DNA from: Acidobacteriota bacterium
GTDB taxonomy: Bacteria; Acidobacteriota; Polarisedimenticolia; J045
DNA length: 7,820 nt
Reading direction: 5' to 3'
Assembly: GCA_027001345.1 (NCBI GenBank)
Contig: JALTMS010000359.1
Location: 1-7,820 of the forward strand
Under the pieces are notes generated by a model. It worked only from the letters and a program-made list of their open reading frames with translations. It searched no databases and was not told the origin of the DNA. The position numbers and the translations under genes were made by a program. Positions 1-6,606 of the stretch are shown here, piece by piece; positions within the stretch are counted from its first letter, which is position 1, and every line of letters starts with the position of its first letter.

Positions 1-1563
1 GCGGTGGGCATTCTGGTCGATGTCACCGAAGAGCGTCGCCTCGAAGCCCGGGTCCGCGCCCTGGCCCGCTTCCCCGAACAGAACCCCAACCCGGTGATCC
101 GCGTGGCGACCAGCGGGGAGGTCCTGTTCACCAACGCGGCGGGGAAGGACCTCAGCCCGCTCTTCGACTCCGGCAGCTTCCAACGGGTGAGACCCGAGTG
201 GCGCAGCCGACTCGACGAGGTCTACCGCAGTGGTCGTCAGCAAGCTATCGAAATCGAGACAGGCTCCCGCTATTTCTTCACCACCATCTGCCCCAGCCTC
301 GGGGAAGGCTACGTCACCCTCTATGGACTCGACATCACCGCCACCCGTCGCGCGATGGACGAGGCCTCCCGCGCCCGCGAGCAGGCCCTCGAGGCCAGTC
401 GCGTCAAGTCCGAGTTCCTGGCCAATATGAGCCACGAACTCAGAACGCCGCTCAACGGCGTCCTGGGTCTGGCGGAACTGCTATCGACCACGCAACTCGA
501 CGACGAGCAGCGGCAGTACGTCGATGACCTGCTGCTCTCCGGCCGGCGCCTGTTCGACCTGATCGGTGAAGTGCTCGACTTCTCGAAGATCGAACTGGGC
601 CGGCTCGAACTGGAAAGCGTCGAGTTCGACGTTGCCGACCTGCTCGAGGAGTGTCGCCGGATGCACGCCCCTCTCGCGGCGAAGCTGGGACTCGAGCTGC
701 GCTTCTCGCTGGACTGTCCGAAGCGGCACGAACTCCGGGGCGATCCGAAGCGGATCCGGCAGATCCTCGACAACCTGCTGTCCAATGCCCTGCGCTTCAC
801 GCCGGAGGGCACGGTCAGCGTGGAAGCACGCTGCGATGCGGCGGGAACGGACCGCAGCGTGCTGACCATCGTCGTCAGCGACACCGGCATCGGAATCCCC
901 GCCGACCAGGTCGAGACGATCTTCGACTCGTTCACCCAGGTCGACGGCTCGGCAACCCGGAGCTATGAGGGCAGCGGGCTGGGCCTGGCCATCTGCGCCG
1001 CTCTGGCCCGGGAGTTCGGCGGTGACATCCAGGTCAGCAGCGAGGTCGGCCGGGGCAGTCGCTTCACCGTCGTCCTGCCGCTGGCCACGGTGGACCACGG
1101 GGCGGCAGCCGAGAGCCCCGGTGAGCCGTCCGCGGGCGACGATGCGCTACCGACGAAAAGCTTGCGGATCCTGCTCGCCGAGGACAACAGGGTCAACCAG
1201 ATCGTCGCCCAGCGCATTCTGGAAAAGCAGGGACACACGGTGGTCGTCGTCGCTGACGGGCAGCAGGCCATCGATGCGCTCGAACAGGACACTTTCGACG
1301 TGGCGCTGATGGATATTCAGATGCCGGTTCTCGATGGCATCTCGGCGACCCAGAGGATTCGTCAGACCGAGGACCCCCGCGGGCCGCGGCTGCCGATCAT
1401 CGCTTTGACGGCCCACGCGGTGGACCGGGATCGCGCACGCTGCCTGGCCGCCGGCATGGACGATTACCTCTCCAAACCGATCCGCACCCGTGACCTCTTG
1501 CGCGCCCTGGCACGCATCGCCGCCGGGAGCGCCGACCGCCATCCGGCGCCTCAGGCGCCGTAG
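1..1563 (+). CDS. Hybrid sensor histidine kinase (PAS-HisKA-HATPase_c-REC), 5'-truncated
   Basis: A two-component hybrid kinase that autophosphorylates on His and passes the phosphate to its own receiver domain. The frame is open from base 1, and the first visible residues (GILVDVTEERRLEARV) read like the end of a PAS domain, so the real start lies upstream. The GTG at 4 is not a credible start. Counting from that GTG: a second PAS-like domain about 22-115 (begins NPNPVIRV), a short coiled linker 116-135, HisKA with H144 in MSHELRTPLN, and HATPase_c with N box N257/N261, G1 DTGIGIP 293-299, F box FDSF 307-310 and G2 GSGLGLAI 323-330. The receiver, about 387-505, has acidic E393/D394, phospho-acceptor D437 (MDIQMP), T469 and K491 (SKPI). 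All catalytic residues are present. No HPt domain or DNA-binding output follows, so a separate HPt protein or regulator is expected elsewhere. No transmembrane segment is visible in this part. The signal sensed is unknown. The last 13 bp overlap the convergent transporter gene. Confidence 0.95.
   Translation, partial: AVGILVDVTEERRLEARVRALARFPEQNPNPVIRVATSGEVLFTNAAGKDLSPLFDSGSFQRVRPEWRSRLDEVYRSGRQQAIEIETGSRYFFTTICPSLGEGYVTLYGLDITATRRAMDEASRAREQALEASRVKSEFLANMSHELRTPLNGVLGLAELLSTTQLDDEQRQYVDDLLLSGRRLFDLIGEVLDFSKIELGRLELESVEFDVADLLEECRRMHAPLAAKLGLELRFSLDCPKRHELRGDPKRIRQILDNLLSNALRFTPEGTVSVEARCDAAGTDRSVLTIVVSDTGIGIPADQVETIFDSFTQVDGSATRSYEGSGLGLAICAALAREFGGDIQVSSEVGRGSRFTVVLPLATVDHGAAAESPGEPSAGDDALPTKSLRILLAEDNRVNQIVAQRILEKQGHTVVVVADGQQAIDALEQDTFDVALMDIQMPVLDGISATQRIRQTEDPRGPRLPIIALTAHAVDRDRARCLAAGMDDYLSKPIRTRDLLRALARIAAGSADRHPAPQAP
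1544..1560. terminator. Perfect hairpin on the convergent stop codons (possible bidirectional terminator)
   Basis: The 17 bases CGGCGCC-TCA-GGCGCCG form a perfect 7-bp all-GC stem with a 3-base loop. The loop (1551-1553) is exactly the stop codon TGA of the minus-strand transporter. The kinase stop TAG (1561-1563) follows the stem directly. Neither strand has a T-run after the stem, so this is not a classic intrinsic terminator. Because the structure is symmetric it would form in both transcripts. Termination or 3'-end protection is an inference from its position. Confidence 0.4.
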
Positions 1564-3479
1564 CGACGAATCGCACGATCCAGCCGGGAGAGCACGACGA
1601 AGAGGAACAGCGCCACCAGCGCCGAAACCCCGGCCAGCAGCAGGAAAAAGTAGAGCGGATCCATCAACCCCTGGATCGTCCCGAAGAAGCCGGAGAACTT
1701 GTTGCCGATCGCGGTTGCCAGGAACCAGCCGCCCATCGCCAGCCCGACCAGGCGCTTGGGCGTCAACTTGGTCACCAGCGACAGACCCATCGGTGACAGA
1801 CAGAGTTCGCCGAAGGTGACGATCATGTAGAAGGTCGCCAGATAGAGCCCCGAGACCTTGATCGTCCCCGACTTGGTCATCAGTCCTGCGAGCGCCATGA
1901 AAGCCAGCGCCGCGGCCGTGAGCAGAATGCCGTAGAGCAGCTTGTGTGCGGTGGGTACGGGCTTGCCCTTCTTCGCACGCCAGGAGAAGAAAGCCACCAC
2001 CACCGGCGTGAGCAGGATCACGAACAGGGGGTTCCACGACTGGTAGACCTCGGGCGAGACCACCGTCAGGAACTCGCCGACGGGCAGCAACGCCGGATCC
2101 TTGCCGTACCGCCGCCGATAGCCATCGTAGATGCTCTCGTAGGTGTGGGAATCGATGACATAGGTTGCAACCGGATGTCCCTCGACGTCTCGAACGAATG
2201 CAACCCTGCGCAACACTTCGGCTCCATCGGGAACCGAAACCGAAATCGTCCGCGCCCCATGGGCATCAGTGGTTTCCTGTACGGTGACGGTCCCCGCGGC
2301 GTACACCGCGGCCGCCCGCCGGGCGAAGTGCCCGTCCGCCCCGGAAACCTCGACGACCCGGATGTCCTCCGCGGCCGCGATGGCCTCGACCGCCTGCTGA
2401 TCGAGACGCTGCTGGCCGAACATTGCGGCAATCCGCGGATCATCGACCACCAGCAGGCTGCGCGGGTCGGGGCGCGGCACGTCCTCGGCGGCGTTGACGT
2501 AGTAGCGCGGGAAGGCTTCCTGATGAGTCCAGGTCAGCGCCCGGGTCACACCCGCCACCTGGCGATCGGTCTCATCCCGCGCCCACTGGGTCATCGCGCT
2601 GCCATTGAGGTGAAGAATCATGAAAAACGCGCCACCGGCGACGAAGATCGGCAACAGCGCAAGCAGGCCGGGGCGCTCGTCCTCCCTGGCCTTGAAAGCC
2701 AGCACGACGAAGAAGAGCAGCACGGGAATCGAACCGACGAGGAAACCGAAATCCGAAGGACTGACCACACTCATGCCGACCTTGCGGGCGAAGAAGTAGC
2801 CGGCCAGGCCGACAGCGAAGGCCGGCAAGATGATCTTGGTCATCACCGCGCCGAAACCCATATCTTCCTCGTCGTGTTCCGGCTGCCGATCGGCGTGCGC
2901 CAGCAGACGCCACTGGGTGGCGAGAATCACGACCGAGATCAGTACGCCGAGACCCGCCGCTCGGAAGGTCCACAGCCAGCCGAAGACGTTGCGCATCAGT
3001 GGCGCGACGAGCAGCGTGGCGAGCAGGGCGCCGATGTTGATACCCATGTAGAAGATGTTGAAGCCCGCATCACGTCGCGGATCGCCCGGCTCGTAAAGGT
3101 TGCCCACCATCACCGAGATGTTCGGCTTGAAGAAACCGTTGCCCACGATCAGGCCGATCAGGCCGAGAACGAAGAAGGTGAAGCCCGGAACCCCCATCAG
3201 CAGCAGGCCCCCACCCATCATCAAGCCGCCGAGAGCCACCGCCCGGCGGTAGCCGAGGAAGCGGTCGGCAATCATGCCGCCGAGGAAGGGCGTGAAGTAG
3301 ACGAAGGCCAGATAGAGGCCGTAGATCTCGTTTCCCTGCTGGGCCGGCAGACCCAGACCGCCCCGCTCAGCGTCCGTGGTGTAGAGCAGCAGAATGCCGA
3401 CCATGGTGTAGAAGGCCAGCCGCTCCCACATCTCGGTGAAAAACAGCGGAAACAGTCCCCTGGGGTGTCCGAAAGCCAT
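1551..3479 (-). CDS. POT/PTR2 family proton-coupled oligopeptide transporter with large extracytoplasmic insert
   Basis: An inner-membrane MFS transporter predicted to import di- and tripeptides with protons. The start is the ATG at 3479, because AAGGAG (3486-3491) lies 6 nt upstream. A GTG at 3503 in frame would place that Shine-Dalgarno inside the gene. The product is 642 aa. Family motifs: ExxER in TM1 (16-20, EMWER; proton-coupling region), GGMIADRFLG (67-76), FFKPNIS (116-122), FYMGINIG (143-150), NPLFVILLTP (483-492) and ELCLSPMGLSLVTKL (558-572). About 14 hydrophobic segments are expected, as in bacterial POTs. The protein is longer than the usual ~450-520 aa because about 170 residues (roughly 305-475) lie between TM7 and TM8, where bacterial members have a short loop. 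This soluble part has no motif I recognise. The TM7 motif usually written FWxxxxQxGS reads FFMILHLNGS here, so the usual Gln is absent and substrate handling may differ. Family assignment is firm; the substrate is inferred. Confidence 0.93.
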   Translation of the reverse strand: MAFGHPRGLFPLFFTEMWERLAFYTMVGILLLYTTDAERGGLGLPAQQGNEIYGLYLAFVYFTPFLGGMIADRFLGYRRAVALGGLMMGGGLLLMGVPGFTFFVLGLIGLIVGNGFFKPNISVMVGNLYEPGDPRRDAGFNIFYMGINIGALLATLLVAPLMRNVFGWLWTFRAAGLGVLISVVILATQWRLLAHADRQPEHDEEDMGFGAVMTKIILPAFAVGLAGYFFARKVGMSVVSPSDFGFLVGSIPVLLFFVVLAFKAREDERPGLLALLPIFVAGGAFFMILHLNGSAMTQWARDETDRQVAGVTRALTWTHQEAFPRYYVNAAEDVPRPDPRSLLVVDDPRIAAMFGQQRLDQQAVEAIAAAEDIRVVEVSGADGHFARRAAAVYAAGTVTVQETTDAHGARTISVSVPDGAEVLRRVAFVRDVEGHPVATYVIDSHTYESIYDGYRRRYGKDPALLPVGEFLTVVSPEVYQSWNPLFVILLTPVVVAFFSWRAKKGKPVPTAHKLLYGILLTAAALAFMALAGLMTKSGTIKVSGLYLATFYMIVTFGELCLSPMGLSLVTKLTPKRLVGLAMGGWFLATAIGNKFSGFFGTIQGLMDPLYFFLLLAGVSALVALFLFVVLSRLDRAIRRYGA

Positions 3480-3494
3480 CGGCCGCTCCTTGTG

Positions 3495-3513
3495 GAGTCG
3501 CACGGTGCGAGTC
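3495..3513 (-). promoter_or_regulatory. Hairpin in the transporter leader, next to the Shine-Dalgarno
   Basis: On the minus strand GACTCGCACCGTGCGACTC can fold on itself: CGCA/TGCG around a CCG loop, extended by T-A, then one C-C mismatch, then A-T and G-C. It ends 3 nt before AAGGAG of the transporter gene, so it could affect access of ribosomes. It is short and could be chance in such GC-rich DNA. Confidence 0.25.
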
Positions 3514-3523
3514 GAAGTCGTGC

Positions 3524-3552
3524 ATCTTCTTCGATCACACTCCCGATGGCAA
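3524..3552 (-). promoter_or_regulatory. Weak sigma70-like promoter candidate for the transporter
   Basis: On the minus strand TTGCCA (3547-3552; 5/6 to TTGACA) is followed after 17 bp by GAAGAT (3524-3529; 3/6 to TATAAT). Transcription would begin about 35-40 bp before the ATG at 3479. It lies after the hairpin at 3563-3599, which fits separate transcription of the transporter. The -10 match is poor and promoter rules in this lineage are unknown. Confidence 0.2.
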
Positions 3553-3562
3553 GGGGTAGTAG

Positions 3563-3599
3563 AGGGGGCAGCCGCTTCGGAAGACAGCGGCTATCCCCT
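3563..3599 (-). terminator. Stem-loop 11 nt downstream of the subtilase-like gene (putative terminator)
   Basis: Positions 3563-3575 pair with 3587-3599: an outer AGGGG/CCCCT, one G-T wobble, one mismatch, then a perfect AGCCGC/GCGGCT. The loop is 11 bases. On the minus strand the structure begins 11 nt after the TAG stop at 3611-3613 and stands between two same-strand genes, where a terminator is expected. The following bases (CTCTACTACCCCTT) are only weakly T-rich, so it is not a textbook intrinsic terminator. Confidence 0.5.
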
Positions 3600-3610
3600 G
3601 CAGAACTTCT

Positions 3611-5725
3611 CTAGAGACCCTCCGAGCAGCGGCCGGTGAGCATGCACAGCCGACCCGCCCCGCACTGAACGTCCGGTGCCGCGCCGGTGATGTCCCGGGC
3701 TCGTGCCTCGAGCAATTCGAGAGCTTCCGTGGTGGTGACGAAGCCCAGCTTCTGCATCAGCAGACTGACGGCGCCCGCAACGTGAGCCGCCGCAAAGGAG
3801 GTGACGAAGCCACCGTCAGCGAAGGTCACGGTGCTCACGTCGGCCGGCGCGCAGAGTGCCGGTGAGGCCTCGCCCTCGAGACCCCAGGGGGAGAAAGGTT
3901 CCACCTGGTCGGTCAGTGAGGAGGTTCCCACTCCGATCACGCCCGGAGTGTCAGCGGGGATCATTCTGTTGCCCGCGGTGATCGAAGCCGGCGCCTGGAA
4001 GCTGGCCGAGAGCTGCCCCGGCGTCGTCAAATTGTCGGCCGCCCAGTAGAGGTGGAAACGATTGTCACCCAACGCGAACTCCGCGAAGATCGCCAGCTCG
4101 TAACACAGCGTTTCGGAACCCGAGTTGAACATGTCGAAGGTGTCCCAGGGGTAGTCACCTTCCTCGCCACCCTGAAAGTTGTCGGGCAACGAAGACGAGG
4201 TGTCGAAGAGCACCAGTTTGCCGTCGATCCTTTCCCAGAAGTCGAGAGCGTAGTCCTCGGTGGTTTCCGGAATGCCGTCCTGATCCACATCGACCCAGTC
4301 GTCCCACACCAGGTCGAAAAAGATGTAGTCGCCGGGACCGAGACAGAACTCGTTGAGCCAGGTCTCCGCCGACTGGGGATCCTGGTCGGGGAGCCACTGG
4401 TCCATGTAGCCATCGGCGTCGAACTGGCCGCGGAAGAGGTGATCCACCTGATCGACGAAGGGGCCGGTCCAGTGGTCCCGTGCCGGTGCCGGCGTATCCG
4501 TCCCGTAAAGCAAGAAACTGAGAAAATCGAGATCACCAAGATCGTTGATCCAGCTCACGCCCTGGGCGGTGAGCTGAGAGATCATCCGGCTGTAGGGGCC
4601 CGCGCCGAAGCCATCGCCACTGAGCCCGGGAGCCCAGACGGCGCCCCCGACAACGATCGAAGCGAGAGGAACGCCGCTCCCCGAACCGGCGAGGTAGTCG
4701 ATCGCCTGCTGGAAGCTGGAAATGCTGTCCGGATCGACAGCCACGAGGATCAGCTCGGCGGTGGGATTCATGTCGCTGACGATCTCCGCCAGCGCCGTCC
4801 CGGTAGCAAAGCAAGGGTCCAGGGGGGCGGCGATCAGGCAGCCCTCGATGTCCCAGGCCGGAGCGAAATCGGCAGTCGTCACCGTGGCGGGCAACTCGCT
4901 GCCCAGCAGCTCGCCGTAGCCGAAAAAGCCAGTATCGACAATGGCAATCGTCACGGGGGTCTCCCGCTCGACTCCGAAGCGGGCGCTGTCGAAGCCCTGC
5001 CACACATCGGCCCCGCTCAGCGCCACCCCCTCGGAGACGACGGCACCGGCCGCCAGACTCGTCGCGGCTGCCAGCCGCGGCCGCGTCTCGTCGCGCGCCG
5101 GCCGCCGGGCCAGTCGGACAGCCTGCACGGTCTCTGCCTTGAGCAGACGCGGAAGGTTGTCGTAGGGCACCCAGACAGTAACCACCGTCGGCGTCGACCG
5201 GATCACCTCGGCCGAGACGGCACTCAGATCCCGATCGAGGTTCCCGACCCCCGGCCGGAGCAGAAGCTGCATCCGAATCCGATCTCCGTCGAGCAGGTCG
5301 GTACTCGCTTCACCGAGCAGGTGGGCCGGCAGGGCTGCTCCGCGCCGACTGGCGGCGACCAGTTCTCGCACCAGGGGGGAAAGACGCCGCGGACCCTGCT
5401 GCCGGCTCCTGCTCGCCATCACGCGCTGGCGCCGTAGACGCGCCGCAGCCGTCCCCACGTCGCGACCCAGCCCCGGGCCCATGGACCCGCCGAAGCGGGA
5501 AAGGCGAGCGGCGGCCAGGGGCGTCAGACCGGCGGGCGTCCGGGTCCTTCCCGGCCGGGCGGGGTGGCTCTGACCGCGAGGAACCACGCGCCCGAGAGCC
5601 TCGCGTCGAGCCTCTGTCACCGCGCGACGGGATCTCACGCGTTCAGCCGCGGGAGTCGGCGCGAGCAAGATCAGCCCAAGAAGCGGAATCAGGAACCTCG
5701 GCAGTCGCTGTATATGGGTCATCAT
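3611..5725 (-). CDS. Exported subtilase-fold (S8) protein, probably catalytically inactive
   Basis: A 704-aa secreted protein. The start is ATG 5725 (a second ATG follows at once), with AGGGG (5733-5737) 7 nt before it and a signal peptide at about 1-27 (hydrophobic FLIPLLGLILLAP, then AAE). Earlier in-frame starts would run into the preceding gene and remove the signal from the N-terminus. Next come an Arg-rich segment (28-130), a propeptide-like domain (about 135-210) and an S8 fold (about 230-690). Asp motif IAIVDTGFFGY: D264 present. The His motif, HGTAVAEIV in related proteins, reads ATGTALAEIV, with T308 in place of His. The oxyanion AGN reads LGD, with D398 in place of Asn. The Ser motif VTSFAAAHVAGA keeps S643. 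The middle part (408-550) is acidic and contains DHWTGPF, WDDW and a DxDxDG loop (479-490). Cysteines at 296/305, 461/541 and near the C-terminus suggest disulfides. Fold membership rests on motif order; loss of activity is inferred. It probably acts in the periplasm or outside the cell as a binding or scaffold protein. It is likely co-transcribed with the barrel-like gene 17 bp upstream. Confidence 0.85.
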   Translation of the reverse strand: MMTHIQRLPRFLIPLLGLILLAPTPAAERVRSRRAVTEARREALGRVVPRGQSHPARPGRTRTPAGLTPLAAARLSRFGGSMGPGLGRDVGTAAARLRRQRVMASRSRQQGPRRLSPLVRELVAASRRGAALPAHLLGEASTDLLDGDRIRMQLLLRPGVGNLDRDLSAVSAEVIRSTPTVVTVWVPYDNLPRLLKAETVQAVRLARRPARDETRPRLAAATSLAAGAVVSEGVALSGADVWQGFDSARFGVERETPVTIAIVDTGFFGYGELLGSELPATVTTADFAPAWDIEGCLIAAPLDPCFATGTALAEIVSDMNPTAELILVAVDPDSISSFQQAIDYLAGSGSGVPLASIVVGGAVWAPGLSGDGFGAGPYSRMISQLTAQGVSWINDLGDLDFLSFLLYGTDTPAPARDHWTGPFVDQVDHLFRGQFDADGYMDQWLPDQDPQSAETWLNEFCLGPGDYIFFDLVWDDWVDVDQDGIPETTEDYALDFWERIDGKLVLFDTSSSLPDNFQGGEEGDYPWDTFDMFNSGSETLCYELAIFAEFALGDNRFHLYWAADNLTTPGQLSASFQAPASITAGNRMIPADTPGVIGVGTSSLTDQVEPFSPWGLEGEASPALCAPADVSTVTFADGGFVTSFAAAHVAGAVSLLMQKLGFVTTTEALELLEARARDITGAAPDVQCGAGRLCMLTGRCSEGL
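4256..4291 (-). other. EF-hand-like calcium loop within the subtilase-like protein
   Basis: Residues 479-490 read DVDQDGIPETTE. Asp at loop positions 1, 3 and 5, Gly at 6, Glu at 9 and Glu at 12 match the canonical 12-residue EF-hand calcium loop. The usual hydrophobic residue at position 8 is Pro, with Ile at 7. The flanks are not clearly two EF helices, so this is a calcium-loop-like site rather than a proven EF-hand. Such loops often stabilise secreted proteins. Confidence 0.45.
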
Positions 5726-5742
5726 GATCGATCCCCTGGAAG

Positions 5743-6402
5743 CTAGAAGTAGTGCCCGATGAGAAAAGCGAAGTGGAGAGAGTCGAGGTTGGTCGTCCAT
5801 TGACGGCTCCGGCTGATCGTCGGAGGCACCTCGAGCGTCCCTCGGCTCGTCGCCCCGAGGGACTGGTAGCGGGTCGCCACTTCGACGAACCATCGGCCGT
5901 CGGCCAGGTCGTAGCGCAGGCCCAGCTCGGCACCGATTCCCGTCGAATCGATCGACCAGTCGGTGTCGAGAGTGAAGCCCACACCGGGAACGATCTGCCG
6001 CTCGGCATCGAAGCTGTCCGACAAGGGCGTGCCGACGCTCACGCCGACGAAGGGGAAGAAGATCAGCTCGGATCCGAGGGGGTACCAGCGCAGCACGGCG
6101 GAGCCGAGAAGCACGCTGCCATCACCCGGCATCAACCAGGGAGCCGCCCCCTCTTGCAGCCCGTCGGAAGAAAAGGACAGCGACTGCAAGCGGAAACCGA
6201 GATCCCATTTTGGTGAGAGCACATACCATCCTGTCGCCTCGAAGCCGAGGGAGCCGGTGATCGGTGCATCCCCGTCCCCCGTCTGCACCAGCCCCGCCGA
6301 AGCCGCCCAGTGACCGGTGGGACTCGCCGCAGGGGTCAGCGTCATCGTGGCCAAGACCAGCAGCACGCAAACCGGCACTACCCTTCCCAATACCCTCTCC
6401 AT
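5743..6402 (-). CDS. Small exported beta-barrel-like (putative outer-membrane) protein
   Basis: 219 aa, not assigned to a named family. The chosen start is ATG 6402 with GGAG (6410-6413) 7 nt before it. An in-frame GTG at 6405 is possible but lies only 4 nt from GGAG. Residues 1-27 look like a signal peptide (VVPVCVLLVLATMTLTPAAS). The mature part has many short alternating hydrophobic/polar strands rich in Gly, Tyr, Trp and Phe (SLGFEATGWYVLSPKWDLGF, SAVLRWYPLG, IFFPFVGVSVG, AELGLRYDL, WFVEVATRY). It ends LHFAFLIGHYF, with the terminal Phe typical of BamA-recognised outer-membrane proteins. This layout resembles the small 8-stranded OmpW/OmpA-like barrels, but no diagnostic motif is seen. 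It precedes the subtilase-like gene by 17 bp, so the two are probably co-transcribed and may work together at the cell surface. A soluble lipocalin-like barrel is the main alternative. Confidence 0.75.
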   Translation of the reverse strand: MERVLGRVVPVCVLLVLATMTLTPAASPTGHWAASAGLVQTGDGDAPITGSLGFEATGWYVLSPKWDLGFRLQSLSFSSDGLQEGAAPWLMPGDGSVLLGSAVLRWYPLGSELIFFPFVGVSVGTPLSDSFDAERQIVPGVGFTLDTDWSIDSTGIGAELGLRYDLADGRWFVEVATRYQSLGATSRGTLEVPPTISRSRQWTTNLDSLHFAFLIGHYF

Positions 6403-6606
6403 CACTCATCTCCGCAGTCTCGCCCGGGGCGGAAAGCACCCGGGGAGGCAGAACGGGCGGCTCCGGAACGCCGGGGTCACCCGGGCCGACCTCCACAGCT
6501 CAATCTAGGGAACTGCGAACGAGGCTGGCAATCCCGGGTGGTCGCGAAACTTTCCGGACACGCGCCTGGCCTCCCATTGTTGCAAGAACCGGGCCGCCCC
6601 GCCCCC
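6403..6606 (-). other. Gene-free leader region of the envelope operon, with a cluster of CCCGGG palindromes
   Basis: About 200 bp with no convincing gene. Short open frames here have no family signature and run in several frames. CCCGGG occurs four times (6423, 6439, 6480, 6533). The first two could pair on the minus strand, CCCGGG-TGCTTTCCGC-CCCGGG, forming a leader hairpin about 10 nt before the GGAG of the barrel-like gene. A promoter candidate lies at 6502-6531. Confidence 0.5.
6502..6531 (-). promoter_or_regulatory. Sigma70-like promoter candidate for the envelope operon
   Basis: On the minus strand TTGCCA (6526-6531; 5/6 to TTGACA), 18 bp, then TAGATT (6502-6507; 4/6 to TATAAT). The leader would be about 90-95 nt. 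The same TTGCCA hexamer appears in the candidate promoter of the transporter. No operator is evident. Confidence 0.3.

Noticed and set aside
1944..3614. 556-aa plus-strand open frame
   Set aside because: It lies antisense across the transporter gene, is full of His/Arg/Glu/Gln typical of a GC-rich shadow frame, and has no recognisable family. The minus-strand POT motifs are unambiguous.
4052..5437. 461-aa plus-strand open frame
   Set aside because: Antisense shadow of the subtilase-like gene. It has no ribosome site, signal peptide or domain that I can see.
5726..5893. Longer N-terminal form of the subtilase-like protein starting at 5893
   Set aside because: It would overlap the barrel-like gene by about 150 bp and bury the signal peptide. 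ATG 5725 has a ribosome site and a signal sequence directly after it.
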